DNA from: Grimontia hollisae CIP 101886
GTDB taxonomy: Bacteria; Pseudomonadota; Gammaproteobacteria; Enterobacterales; Vibrionaceae
Assembly: GCF_000176515.1 (NCBI RefSeq)
Contig: NZ_ADAQ01000013.1
Location: 397,361-461,360 of the forward strand
DNA length: 64,000 nt
Direction: 5' to 3'
Below the pieces are notes generated by a model that worked only from the letters and a program-made list of their open reading frames with translations, did no database searches and was not told the DNA's origin. This document shows, in pieces, positions 46,731 through 55,975 of the stretch (positions are counted from its first letter, which is position 1; every line of letters begins with the position of its first letter). The translations under genes and the position numbers were made by a program.

Positions 46731-46767
46731 GGTCGTCTCCATCAGCGGTTTCAATATCCTATGTCAC

Positions 46768-46807
46768 AAACGAACAAGAGCCGCATTCAAGCGGCTTTTG
46801 TTCGTTT
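46768..46807. terminator. Bidirectional terminator between ynjF and the bacterioferritin genes
   Basis: Long stem AAACGAACAAGAGCCGC / GCGGCTTTTGTTCGTTT with one mismatch and a 6-base loop, between convergent genes. Confidence 0.8.
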
Positions 46808-46822
46808 AGCAGGGTAAGCAGA

Positions 46823-47296
46823 TTACTTGCCCATTTTTGACTGGATATAATTTTGCAATCCAACCGTTTTGATAAGGCGCAACTGTTTTTCAAGCCAGTA
46901 CATATGGTCAGATTCAGTATCATCCAAAAGCTTGAGCAGGATTTCACGGGTCTGGTAATCCTGCTTTTGTTCGCAAAGCGCGATCACGTTACGCAGTTCA
47001 TCGGCTACCATGTACTCGTATTTCAGATCGTTTTGCATCATCTCTTCGACATCGTTGCCGATCAGCAGCTTTTCACGGGACTGAACATCCGGCGTCCCTT
47101 CCAGAAAAAGAATGCGGTTGATCAGCATAGAGGCATGTTCGCGTTCATCGTCAGACTCATGGTTAATGCGCTCATAAAGCTCATCCATACCCCAGTCTTC
47201 ATACATGCGCGCGTGGACAAAATACTGATCCATAGCAGACAACTCATTGGTCAACAAGCGGTTCAGGCCATCGATAATTTCTTGTTTTCCTTTCAT
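46823..47296 (-). CDS. Bacterioferritin subunit with ferroxidase centre, no haem ligand
   Basis: A 157-residue ferritin-like iron-storage subunit. By alignment to E. coli Bfr, the ferroxidase residues Glu18, Glu51, His54, Glu94, and the late Glu/His pair (DDTESDH, one residue inserted) are all present. The haem-ligating Met52 is replaced by Arg. It begins 2 bases after the stop of the companion subunit. The pair resembles alpha/beta bacterioferritins that form mixed 24-mers, so hetero-oligomerisation is likely. No bfd gene is adjacent. Confidence 0.9.
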   Translation of the reverse strand: MKGKQEIIDGLNRLLTNELSAMDQYFVHARMYEDWGMDELYERINHESDDEREHASMLINRILFLEGTPDVQSREKLLIGNDVEEMMQNDLKYEYMVADELRNVIALCEQKQDYQTREILLKLLDDTESDHMYWLEKQLRLIKTVGLQNYIQSKMGK

Positions 47297-47298
47297 GC

Positions 47299-47769
47299 TT
47301 ATTTCCCCATCTTCGCTTGCAGATAATTTTGCAGACCTGTCAGGCCAATCAGTTCAAGTTGTGATTCAATCCAGTCGAGGTGTTCTTCTTCATCTTCCAG
47401 AATGTCATTCAGCAATTCGCGGGTCACGTAGTCTTGCTTCTCTTCACAAAGCGTAATCACTGATTTGAGTTGCTCCAGCTGCTCCTCAATCATCACCTTG
47501 TCACATTCGATCATCTCCTGAACCTCTTCACCAATACGTAGTCGCTCAAGGTGTTGTAGGTTAGGTAAACCTTCGAGGAAAAGAATACGTTCGATCAGCT
47601 TGTCCGCATGCTTCATGTCCTGAATGGACTTTTTATATTCGGCTTTATTGAGGGCTTCAAAGCCCCAATTGCCGAGCATGCGCGCATGGAGAAAATATTG
47701 GTTGATTGCGGTAAGTTCGCTGGTGAGGACGCTATTCAACCCAACGATGACGTCTTTGTGCCCTTTCAT
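47299..47769 (-). CDS. bfr: Bacterioferritin subunit with haem Met52, degenerate ferroxidase centre
   Basis: A 156-residue subunit very similar to E. coli Bfr at the N-terminus ([23 protein letters not shown]). The haem ligand Met52 is present (SIQDMKHAD). At the ferroxidase centre Glu18, His54, Glu127 and His130 are kept, but Glu51 is Asp and Glu94 is Ile. Its weaknesses complement those of the downstream subunit. The ATG at 47769 is preferred to the GTG one codon earlier; AAGGAAC lies upstream. A Fur-like site lies about 115 bp upstream. Confidence 0.9.
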   Translation of the reverse strand: MKGHKDVIVGLNSVLTSELTAINQYFLHARMLGNWGFEALNKAEYKKSIQDMKHADKLIERILFLEGLPNLQHLERLRIGEEVQEMIECDKVMIEEQLEQLKSVITLCEEKQDYVTRELLNDILEDEEEHLDWIESQLELIGLTGLQNYLQAKMGK

Positions 47770-47882
47770 CACAGTGTTCCTTGTTTAACGCTGCCATTAC
47801 AAATTCCCTAAAGATGCCTCACATCCTAAGTGAATTAATTGTCAACAACAAGGGGGGCTTTCTCAGCATTTTCAATACATTA

Positions 47883-47901
47883 GGCAATGATAACCATTGC
47901 T
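47883..47901. promoter_or_regulatory. Fur-box-like site
   Basis: Thirteen of 19 positions match the Fur consensus GATAATGATAATCATTATC, including a perfect GCAATG-ATAAC-CATTGC inverted repeat. It lies between the TetR gene and the bacterioferritin pair, an iron-storage locus. Confidence 0.45.
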
Positions 47902-47994
47902 ATTTTCATTCATTCTAAAGCGCGCTTTTTTGAACATGAACCCTATGCGTGTGAAATCATACGGAAGACATTGAAATATGACGTCACTTTTCCT

Positions 47995-48588
47995 TTAGCG
48001 ACAAAAACTCGCCATCATCACACCCACAATATGCTCAATCTTCTCTTCCAATGCTTTTCCTTCAGGAATTGGCTGCATATCAAAAACCTGTGGCCAGACA
48101 AACATGCCATTAAACAGGCTCGAATAGGTTTGCGACAGGTATTCGAGTTTGACCTCTTTTATCTTCCCAGCTTTCTGGGCTTCGGCAAACCAATGGTTCA
48201 AGGATTTAGTGTTGTAGATTTTGTTGATAATTTGACTTGCCATGTCCGGTTGGCGCAGAAATTCCATCAAAATGACGCGCGTAAATGGAATGCCATATTT
48301 CCTGTAAAGGGATTCAACTTCCTTACGTGTTATCTCTATCAATTGCTCTTTCAGGCTTTTCTCTGGCTCAAAGACATAGCGTATACTTTCATCAATTGAG
48401 GATTGGATGATGGTAAGTATCGATTCGAATAACGCTTCCTTGCTTTCAAAATGACGGTATAAGGTCCGCTTTGACACTCCTGCCGACGCACAAACACGGT
48501 CTATATTGGCGGCGGAAAAGCCGTGCTGGATAAACTCTTCTTTCGCTGCATTGGTGATCGCCAGGCGCTTTTGCTCTGACCGTGTCAT
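47995..48588 (-). CDS. TetR-family repressor of the adjacent RND efflux operon
   Basis: A 197-residue regulator. The N-terminal helix-turn-helix (ITNAAKEEFIQHGFSAANIDRVCASAGVSKRTLYRHFESKEALF) is typical of TetR. The C-terminal half is a ligand-binding helical domain of the AefR-like type. It is divergent from the RND genes, with two similar inverted repeats between, so it probably represses both itself and the pump. Confidence 0.88.
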   Translation of the reverse strand: MTRSEQKRLAITNAAKEEFIQHGFSAANIDRVCASAGVSKRTLYRHFESKEALFESILTIIQSSIDESIRYVFEPEKSLKEQLIEITRKEVESLYRKYGIPFTRVILMEFLRQPDMASQIINKIYNTKSLNHWFAEAQKAGKIKEVKLEYLSQTYSSLFNGMFVWPQVFDMQPIPEGKALEEKIEHIVGVMMASFCR

Positions 48589-48639
48589 GGTTTCTCTCCT
48601 TCTGTCGACCCAGCCAATCTAGCAATTCAATATAAAAAA

Positions 48640-48657
48640 GTACACTTTAAAGTTTAC
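48640..48657. promoter_or_regulatory. Candidate TetR operator, copy 1
   Basis: GTACACTTTAAAGTTTAC is an 18-bp inverted repeat with one mismatched pair. Fourteen of 18 bases are shared with the second copy 41 bp away. Confidence 0.6.
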
Positions 48658-48680
48658 CACCAAGGACAAACGCGCTTAAA

Positions 48681-48698
48681 ATAAACTCCAAAGTTTAC
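48681..48698. promoter_or_regulatory. Candidate TetR operator, copy 2
   Basis: ATAAACTCCAAAGTTTAC repeats the first copy, best in the right half, 41 bp further toward the pump genes. Confidence 0.55.
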
Positions 48699-48789
48699 TT
48701 TGCGTTTATATCGCATTCTTTTCTTATCAATTAACCCTACGGGTAGTGGACTGGATCAGCCGTCCTTGAATGTGGAGTGAAGCCCAAAA

Positions 48790-49887
48790 ATGATCACAAT
48801 GAAGTCTGGCAAGTCATTGTTTAAACGCAGTGCGATTGCCTCGGTCCTTGCCGCCTCTTTTCTATTGGCCGGTTGTGGCGAAGAACCGGTTGAGCAAGAG
48901 GCTGCACCAGTCATTAAACCCGCACTGACTGAAATCGTTCAGGCGCAACGTGCCGCCGATCTAAGCTTTAACGGTGTGGTACGTGCCGCTGAACGTGCTG
49001 ACCTTTCTTTCCGCATCGGTGGACGGCTGACTGACATACTGGTCAAAGAAGGCGATGAAGTAAAAAAAGGCCAGTTATTGGCAAGACTGGATGCACGTGA
49101 TGCAAAAACCGCACTGGCATCTGCGGAACTTGAGCTGAAAAACACAACGCTGGAATATGAGCGGGCAAAGGCCATTTTCAAAAAGAGTCAGGCGATCTCC
49201 AAGGCGGACTTGGATGCCATCACCACCCAATTCAACCTCGCACGGAACCGTGTTGATGAAGCCCGGCGCCAACTGGAATATACCGAGTTGCATGCGCCAT
49301 TCGATGGCATCATTGGCCGCAAATTGGTGGACAACCATATTCAGGTACAGGCAAATGAGTCGGTATTGACAGTACACGACCTTAGCGATCTGGAAGTGGT
49401 TATCAACGTTCCTTATCAGGTTGTGCTTTCCGGGGGGAACAGCAACAACAAAGCGATTGCTGAAATTTCGTCCATTCCGGGACAACAGTTCCCGCTGACC
49501 CTGCGCACCTTCGCCACTCAGGCCGATCCGGTTTCCCAGACCTATGCGGTGGTATTGGGGCTTGAACAAACCAACGGTTTTAGAGTTTTACCGGGTATGG
49601 CGGTCAAAGTCATCCCTGACGCCGATGCTATGGTAGATCAGGGCAATATCATCACCCTGCCTCTTACTGCGGTGGTGCCCGATAACCAGGGCAAACAATT
49701 TGTCTGGGTGGTGGATGAAAACAATCAGGCCCATAAGCGCTTCATCGAAATCGGCACACTGGTGAAAGACCGCATTGTTGTCAAAGCACACCTTAACCGT
49801 GGTGAGCGCGTCATCATTGCCGGTGTTTCCAGCGTGAAAGAAGGCATGGAAGTACGCCCTTACACTGACAACCGCGCCGGAGCATAA
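48790..49887 (+). CDS. RND efflux periplasmic adaptor (membrane fusion protein), lipoprotein
   Basis: A 365-residue adaptor. The N-terminus has a lipobox (LLAGC) for inner-membrane anchoring. A lipoyl-type half (FRIGGRLTDILVKEGDEVKKGQLLARLD) is followed by an alpha-helical hairpin and the second lipoyl half (ELHAPFDGIIGRK), then beta-barrel and membrane-proximal domains. GGAGTGA precedes the first ATG; a second lies three codons on. The RND gene starts 3 bases after the stop. No outer-membrane channel gene is present, so TolC is the likely partner. Confidence 0.9.
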   Translation: MITMKSGKSLFKRSAIASVLAASFLLAGCGEEPVEQEAAPVIKPALTEIVQAQRAADLSFNGVVRAAERADLSFRIGGRLTDILVKEGDEVKKGQLLARLDARDAKTALASAELELKNTTLEYERAKAIFKKSQAISKADLDAITTQFNLARNRVDEARRQLEYTELHAPFDGIIGRKLVDNHIQVQANESVLTVHDLSDLEVVINVPYQVVLSGGNSNNKAIAEISSIPGQQFPLTLRTFATQADPVSQTYAVVLGLEQTNGFRVLPGMAVKVIPDADAMVDQGNIITLPLTAVVPDNQGKQFVWVVDENNQAHKRFIEIGTLVKDRIVVKAHLNRGERVIIAGVSSVKEGMEVRPYTDNRAGA

Positions 49888-49889
49888 CA

Positions 49890-52800
49890 ATGGATATTGC
49901 ACGTTATACCATTGCCAAGCGTACCAGCGTCTGGGTGCTGGTTGCCCTCACTCTGATTGGGGGGTACATCAGCTACCTGAAACTGGGCCGCTTTGAAGAT
50001 CCGGAATTTGTGATTCGTCAGGCGGTGATTGTGACACCTTATTCCGGGGCGACGGCACAGGAGGTCTCAGACGAAGTCACGGATGTCATTGAAGGTGCAG
50101 TGCAGTCATTGCAAGAGCTCAAAGAGGTGAAGTCCGTCTCCATGCAGGGCATGTCTGAGGTGACGGTTGAAATCAAACTGGAGTTCGCGAAAAGCGCAGC
50201 CGACCTGCAACAGGTGTGGGACAAACTACGCCGCAAGGTTGCGGATGCGCAGCGGTTGTTGCCGCCGGGTGCTGGCCCGTCAATCGTCAACGATGACTTT
50301 TCCGACGTCTATGCCCTGTTCTTTGCTGTTACCGGTGAAGGTTTCAGCGACAAGCAACTTCAGGACTATGTCGATGCGCTGCGCCGCGAAATCGTGCTGG
50401 TGCCGGGTGTCGCAAAAACCGCCACGCTTGCCGAGCAACAGGAAACGATCTTTGTTGAAATTTACAGTGAGCGTCTGGCGGAATTTGGCGTATCAGCAGA
50501 AAAAGTGTTTCAGGTGCTGCAAAAACAAAATCTGGTCACGGTGGCAGGCAGCATCGAAACCGATGCGATGCGTATTCCCGTGATCCCGACATCCAGTGTC
50601 GATTCGGTGGCTGACCTGAAAAACCTGCAAGTGGCGGTCGGTGACAACCATACTGTATTGCGTCTCGGCGATATCGCCGACATCAAACGTGGTTACAAAG
50701 AACCTGCAACCATGTTGATGCGCTACAACGGCGAACGCGCCATTGGTTTTGGTATCTCAAATGTCGCCGGCGGCAACGTGGTAGACATGGGGGATGCGGT
50801 AAAAGCACGGCTTGCAGAGCTGGAAAGCCAGCGTCCATTGGGTATGGAACTGCATGTTATCTCCATGCAATCCGACTCGGTACGCGCTTCCGTCGCTAAC
50901 TTTATCGACAACCTGATTGCGGCCGTGGCTATCGTTTTCGTGGTACTGCTGCTGTTCATGGGTGTGCGCTCTGGCGTGATCATCGGCTTTGTGTTGCTGC
51001 TGACGGTAGCAGGCACACTTTGCATCATGCTGATTGAAGATATCGCCATGCAGCGTATCTCACTGGGTGCGTTGATCATTGCGCTCGGTATGCTGGTTGA
51101 TAACGCCATTGTGGTGACCGACGGTATTCTGGTTCGTCTGCAACAGGATCCGGATGCGGACCGCAAAGCCGTGGTGTCTGAAATCGTCAACAGCACCAAA
51201 TGGCCACTGCTCGGCGGTACTGTGGTGGGTATCTGTGCATTCAGTGCGATTGGTTTATCGCCATCAGACATGGGGGAATATGCGGGTTCGCTGTTCTGGG
51301 TGATCCTCTACTCTATGTTCCTGAGCTGGGTGTTTGCAGTGACAGTGACCCCTATGCTGTGTCATGACTTCCTTAAAGTGGCACCGGTGAAAGCGGATAA
51401 AAAGCCCGGCCGCATGGTCACTGGCTACAAAGCCCTGCTGACATGGGTACTGAAACGCCGCATCATCAGCTGTGCCCTGTTATTCGGTACGATGGCGGCA
51501 GCTATCTGGGGTGTACAGTTTGTTCCACCCGGCTTTATGCCAGAATCACAGCGCCCACAATTTGTCATTGATGTGTACCTGCCACAAGGCTCAGACATCA
51601 AACGCACCGAGGCGGTGATTGCTGACATTGAGAAAGATGTAAAAGCGAAAGAAGGTGTAACCAATATCACCAGCTTCGTCGGTGGTGGCGGCCTGCGCTT
51701 TATGCTGACTTACGCGCCGGAACCAAGAAACCCAAGTTACGGCCAGTTGCTGATTGATATCGACGATTACACCAAGATTGCACCGCTTCTGGGCGAGCTG
51801 CAAAGCGAACTGGATACCAAATATCCGGATGCGTCCATCAAGGTGTGGAAATTCATGCTTGGCCGTGGTGGTGGCAAGAAAATCGAAGCCGGTTTCAAAG
51901 GCCCGGACAGTGCCATATTGCGTCAGCTGGCTGAGCAGGCAAAAGCCATTATGCTGGCAGATGACAACCTGATTGCGGTTCAGGATGACTGGCGTCAGCA
52001 GGTGCCTGTGCTTCGCCCGGTCTATTCTTCCGAAGAAGCCCAGCGCTTTGGCCTGACAACACAGGAAATCAACCAGGCAATTGCCCAGACCCTGACAGGC
52101 CGCAACGTGGGTGTTTACCGCGAAGGAAACGATTTGATCCCGATTGTGGTACGCGCACCGGAAAGCGAGCGCAACCACCAGCGTGCGATTGAAAATACCG
52201 AAGTGTTCAGCCCAGCGACAGGCACATTCATTCCAGTGAGCCAGTTGGTGGAATCGGTAGATGTTGTCTATCAGGATGCCATTTTGCGCCGCATCGATCG
52301 TATGCCCACCATTTTGGTACAGGCAGACCCGGCGCCGGGCGTGCTGACGGCAGATGCGTTTAATACGGTGCGCAGCAAGATTGAAGCCATTGAATTGCCG
52401 CCGGGTTATGAACTGAAATGGTACGGCGAATACAAAGCATCAAAAGATGCCAATGAGGGTCTGGTTATCTCTGCCCCTTACGGTTTTGCCGCCATGATTC
52501 TGGCCGTGGTTTTCATGTTCAACGCACTGCGCCAGCCACTGGTTATCTGGCTGACAGCACCGCTTGCCGTTGTCGGTGTTACCGTGGGCTTGATTGTGTT
52601 CCAGACACCGTTTGAATTTATGGCGATCCTCGGCTTCCTGAGCCTGATTGGTATGATGGTGAAAAACGCCATTGTATTGGTGGATCAGGCCGACGTGGAA
52701 ATCCGCGACGGGAAAGCGCCGTATTTTGCGATTATCGACGCGGCGCTCAGCCGTGCGCGTCCGGTGTTGCTGGGCGCATTTACGACTATTCTTGGTGTCG

Positions 52801-52940
52801 CGCCGCTCTTGATTGACCCCTTCTTCAAGAGCATGGCCGTCACCATTATGTTTGGCCTGCTGTTCGCAACCATCCTGACATTGGTGGTCATTCCGCTGTT
52901 TTACGCCATTTTCTTCCGGGTGAAAGTGGAAACTGCATAA
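49890..52940 (+). CDS. RND family efflux pump (HAE-1 type)
   Basis: A 1016-residue inner-membrane proton-driven pump with 12 helices and two large periplasmic loops. Family features include GRFEDPEF in the first loop, the helix-4 sequence LGALIIALGMLVDNAIVVTDGI with the proton-relay Asp, and the second-half GMMVKNAIVLVDQ. It is somewhat shorter than AcrB (1049) and closer to the VexF/VexH/MexK-like groups. Substrates are unknown. Co-transcribed with the adaptor and ended by a clear terminator. Confidence 0.92.
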   Translation: MDIARYTIAKRTSVWVLVALTLIGGYISYLKLGRFEDPEFVIRQAVIVTPYSGATAQEVSDEVTDVIEGAVQSLQELKEVKSVSMQGMSEVTVEIKLEFAKSAADLQQVWDKLRRKVADAQRLLPPGAGPSIVNDDFSDVYALFFAVTGEGFSDKQLQDYVDALRREIVLVPGVAKTATLAEQQETIFVEIYSERLAEFGVSAEKVFQVLQKQNLVTVAGSIETDAMRIPVIPTSSVDSVADLKNLQVAVGDNHTVLRLGDIADIKRGYKEPATMLMRYNGERAIGFGISNVAGGNVVDMGDAVKARLAELESQRPLGMELHVISMQSDSVRASVANFIDNLIAAVAIVFVVLLLFMGVRSGVIIGFVLLLTVAGTLCIMLIEDIAMQRISLGALIIALGMLVDNAIVVTDGILVRLQQDPDADRKAVVSEIVNSTKWPLLGGTVVGICAFSAIGLSPSDMGEYAGSLFWVILYSMFLSWVFAVTVTPMLCHDFLKVAPVKADKKPGRMVTGYKALLTWVLKRRIISCALLFGTMAAAIWGVQFVPPGFMPESQRPQFVIDVYLPQGSDIKRTEAVIADIEKDVKAKEGVTNITSFVGGGGLRFMLTYAPEPRNPSYGQLLIDIDDYTKIAPLLGELQSELDTKYPDASIKVWKFMLGRGGGKKIEAGFKGPDSAILRQLAEQAKAIMLADDNLIAVQDDWRQQVPVLRPVYSSEEAQRFGLTTQEINQAIAQTLTGRNVGVYREGNDLIPIVVRAPESERNHQRAIENTEVFSPATGTFIPVSQLVESVDVVYQDAILRRIDRMPTILVQADPAPGVLTADAFNTVRSKIEAIELPPGYELKWYGEYKASKDANEGLVISAPYGFAAMILAVVFMFNALRQPLVIWLTAPLAVVGVTVGLIVFQTPFEFMAILGFLSLIGMMVKNAIVLVDQADVEIRDGKAPYFAIIDAALSRARPVLLGAFTTILGVAPLLIDPFFKSMAVTIMFGLLFATILTLVVIPLFYAIFFRVKVETA

Positions 52941-52945
52941 TCACA

Positions 52946-52976
52946 AAAGGGAGCGGCTTCGCTCCCTTTCATTTTG
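52946..52976 (+). terminator. Terminator after the RND operon
   Basis: AAAGGGAGC / GCTCCCTTT stem with a 6-base loop and a CATTTTG tail. Confidence 0.8.
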
Positions 52977-53009
52977 ATGGAAACAGGCAGAGGCGCAGTA
53001 TAGGCAGCG

Positions 53010-53912
53010 TTATTCCAACCATTCCCTGTGCGCTTTTTCTGCATCACCAAGGTAATCGAGAATCCAGTTTACTGCCGGGTTTTCTTTATCTGAACGCCAG
53101 GCGATGCAGCACGGGCTTTTAGCTGGTGGATCCACCAATATTTTTTCTACTAACTCACCGCTTTCTAGGTAAGGCTCCGCCATGTGTGACGGCATCGCCC
53201 CGATTCCAAGACCGGAGCGGAAGCATTGAATGGCACTGTGCCAATTGGGCACGGTGAGGCGGCGCTGGTTATCCAACAACCATGTCGCGCGTTTGGGCAG
53301 GATCCGGGAGGTGTCTTCCAGACAAATAGCCGGATACGCCAGCAATTGCTCGTTGCTGAGTGGCTCTAGCTCAGCGGCTAACGGGTGATTTTTTGATACC
53401 ACAAACCGCCAGGTCAGAATGCCCATATCCCGGTAACTGAGGTTGCCACTCACCGGGACAGCAGCCGTTGCACCAATGGCAATATCTGCCCTGTCATACG
53501 CCAGGGCATCCCAGACGCCATTGAACACTTCCATAGTGAGTAATAGCTCTACGTCAGGGAAAGCGTCATAGAAGTCACGCACCAGTGAGTCGACCCTGTC
53601 TTCACGCACCACATTGTCCAGCGCCAGTGAAACGCTGCGCGTCCAGCCGTTGGCAACGCGTTGGGTCTGGTGTCGTATCTCGTCCATCCGTTTCATCAGA
53701 TCCCGAGCCTGTTGCACGAAGAACTCACCGGCTGGCGTGAGCTTTACCGAACGGTGTAAACGCTCAAATAAATTCACAGCAAGTTTGTCTTCTATTTGCC
53801 TGATGCTATAGCTCACCGCACTCGGTACTTTGTGCAATTCTTCAGCAGCGGCGGAAAAGCTACCACGGCGGGCAACTGCATCAATCACTTGAAGATCTTG
53901 ATAGGAAAACAT
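53010..53912 (-). CDS. punR: LysR-type activator PunR
   Basis: A 300-residue LysR regulator with N-terminal helix-turn-helix (FSYQDLQVIDAVARRGSFSAAAEELHKVPSAVSYSIRQIE) and a substrate-binding effector domain. The N-terminus and divergent pairing with a YdhC-type transporter match E. coli PunR (YdhB), the activator of purine nucleoside exporter/importer punC. ATG 53912 is chosen over a TTG three codons upstream; I see no strong ribosome-binding site. In E. coli these genes adjoin purR. Confidence 0.85.
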   Translation of the reverse strand: MFSYQDLQVIDAVARRGSFSAAAEELHKVPSAVSYSIRQIEDKLAVNLFERLHRSVKLTPAGEFFVQQARDLMKRMDEIRHQTQRVANGWTRSVSLALDNVVREDRVDSLVRDFYDAFPDVELLLTMEVFNGVWDALAYDRADIAIGATAAVPVSGNLSYRDMGILTWRFVVSKNHPLAAELEPLSNEQLLAYPAICLEDTSRILPKRATWLLDNQRRLTVPNWHSAIQCFRSGLGIGAMPSHMAEPYLESGELVEKILVDPPAKSPCCIAWRSDKENPAVNWILDYLGDAEKAHREWLE

Positions 53913-54024
53913 ACAAATCAAATTTTTTGAAAGGAGTATCGAAATATTAGCGTTTCACACCGCTTTTCACCAGCAGTAGACTTCGCAGCCATATGTGCAA
54001 ACAACTGTATAACGGACAAGTGAA

Positions 54025-55236
54025 ATGAAAAATACGGTTCCAATGACCACGATGATCTGGTTTGCCGGACTGAGCATGCTCGGATTTCTGGCGACGGACA
54101 TGTATCTGCCTGCGTTTGAAAACATCCGCCTTGAGATGGGCACCACCCAATCTATGATTAGTCTGTCGCTCACGGTGTTCCTGCTGGGTATGGCGCTGGG
54201 CCAAATCGTGTACGGGCCCCTGTCTGATCGCATTGGCCGCATCAAAGTTCTGGTCGGTGGTATGGTGCTGTTCAGTGCCGCCACTGCTGCGTGCTTTATG
54301 GCAGAAAGCATTGAAATCTTTCTGGCGGCGCGTTTTGTGCAAGCACTGGGTGCCTGCTCTGCGGCTGTGATTTGGCAAGCTGTGGTTATTGACCGCTATG
54401 ATAGCAAAACCTCCCAGCGTGTATTCGCAACCATCATGCCATTGGTGGCCCTGTCTCCTGCACTGGCACCGCTGGCAGGTGCAGCGCTGGAATCCCAGTT
54501 CGGCTGGCGTAGTATTTTCATTGCACTGGTTGCTTTGGGTGTACTGTTGGTTATTACCACTCTGCGCCAGAAAGAAAGCGCACCAGCGGTTAGCAGCGAC
54601 GAGAAGTTGGGTGCCAAGCTGGTTGGCGACTATAAGCGCATCATTCGCTCACGCAAGTTTATCGGTAATATGCTGGTATTTGCAGGCTGTTCAGCCGCGT
54701 TCTTTGCGTGGCTAACAGGCTCACCTTTCGTGATGACCAAGATGGGTTACAGCGGCGCAGACATTGGCATGAGCTATGTGCCCCAAACCATTGCGTTCAT
54801 CGTGGGAGGTTACAGCTGCCGTGCCCTGCTGAACAAATTTGACGGTTCTGTATTGCTGCCTTGGTTTGTTGCCTTGTTCATTGCAAGCGTATCCGTGATC
54901 TTTGTGGTGTCATGGCAGACGGATGTCACCAACATCTGGCCTGTACTGATCCCATTCTGTTTCCTGGCAGCAGCAAACGGCGCGATTTACCCTATCGTGG
55001 TGAACAAAGCGCTGGAAGAATTCAAAACCTGCAGCGCAACAGCCGCGGGGTTGCTTAACTTCCTGCAAACCATGATCTGTTTTATCGCCAGTGGCGCCGT
55101 CTCTGCGTTGGCTGTCCACGGCCTGCAGACAGTGTCTGCTGTCATGATGGGGGCTGCAGTTGCTGTCGCTCTCGGATTGACACTGAGCTGGAGTGTTAAC
55201 CGGGTAACGGTTAACGAAGGAATTTCAGTCATATAA
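54025..55236 (+). CDS. punC: MFS transporter PunC (YdhC)
   Basis: A 403-residue 12-helix major-facilitator protein. It matches E. coli YdhC/PunC through several distinctive stretches: WFAGLSMLGFLATDMYLPAF, FVQALGACSAAVIWQAVV, FAGCSAAFFAWLTGSPFVM and SYVPQTIAFIVGGYSCRALL. PunC is reported to handle purine nucleosides. It is divergent from punR, with about 110 bp between, and is followed by a terminator. Confidence 0.87.
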   Translation: MKNTVPMTTMIWFAGLSMLGFLATDMYLPAFENIRLEMGTTQSMISLSLTVFLLGMALGQIVYGPLSDRIGRIKVLVGGMVLFSAATAACFMAESIEIFLAARFVQALGACSAAVIWQAVVIDRYDSKTSQRVFATIMPLVALSPALAPLAGAALESQFGWRSIFIALVALGVLLVITTLRQKESAPAVSSDEKLGAKLVGDYKRIIRSRKFIGNMLVFAGCSAAFFAWLTGSPFVMTKMGYSGADIGMSYVPQTIAFIVGGYSCRALLNKFDGSVLLPWFVALFIASVSVIFVVSWQTDVTNIWPVLIPFCFLAAANGAIYPIVVNKALEEFKTCSATAAGLLNFLQTMICFIASGAVSALAVHGLQTVSAVMMGAAVAVALGLTLSWSVNRVTVNEGISVI

Positions 55237-55255
55237 CAACGAGATACCAATAACG

Positions 55256-55281
55256 TGCCGCCTTTTAAGAAGGCGGTTTTA
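55256..55281 (+). terminator. Terminator after punC
   Basis: CCGCCTT / AAGGCGG stem with a 5-base loop and TTTT. Confidence 0.8.
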
Positions 55282-55438
55282 GCTTACTGGCGCTATTTGA
55301 AACAGATATACCCAAGCATCTTCAGTAGTTTGGGAATAGCCGGAAAACAGCAATTAGACGGATGGGGTTAAGGCCAAATATTGGTGTAAGAATAAGGCAG
55401 CCCTGAATTCAGAGCCACCTCAAATCATAATCGATATG

Positions 55439-55774
55439 TTAGTTCTTCGTGATAGTATCTACGTCTATCTTAACTGAACGCCATTCTGTGTCGACTTCAC
55501 CACGAATCGTCACATTGTCATTAGGTGTCACGTTTTGCCCTAGCCAATCTTCATTGTCAATTTCAACCTGGATCTCGCCGGTGCTGTCACGGAACAGATA
55601 AAGCTCACTGCCCAACTCTTGAACGATGTGTCCTTTTAGCACAACCGCGCTTTCATCTTTTGCTTCCAGCGCCGCTTTAACCGTATTGATACTGTTAACA
55701 CTTGGCCCCTGAAATGCAGCAAATGCTGAGCTGGACAACACCATCAATACTGATAATGCAATGTATTTTTTCAT
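55439..55774 (-). CDS. YgiW/YdeI-type periplasmic OB-fold protein
   Basis: A 111-residue secreted protein with a signal peptide ending AFA-AFQGP and a bacterial OB-fold (BOF) domain: VLKGHIVQELGSELYLFRDSTGEIQVEIDNEDW and VTIRGEVDTEW. Relatives YgiW and YdeI are linked to tolerance of peroxide, metals and antimicrobial peptides. It is a single-gene unit on the minus strand. The specific ligand is unknown. Confidence 0.87.
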   Translation of the reverse strand: MKKYIALSVLMVLSSSAFAAFQGPSVNSINTVKAALEAKDESAVVLKGHIVQELGSELYLFRDSTGEIQVEIDNEDWLGQNVTPNDNVTIRGEVDTEWRSVKIDVDTITKN

Positions 55775-55975
55775 TTAAAAACCTTTCATCAAGACAAAAG
55801 TAATAAGGTAGTGTTCCTGTTCAGAAACGCAGTACTTACGTCAGTTGACCTTCCGTGGTTAACAAACCTAGAAATAGACATATTTTGCACGATAAACTGT
55901 GAAGTAATCGTGAAGACATCTCATCGCAAAAAAGAGTGAGTTCAGCAGGTTTGGGTAAAAAAACCAACATACTGG

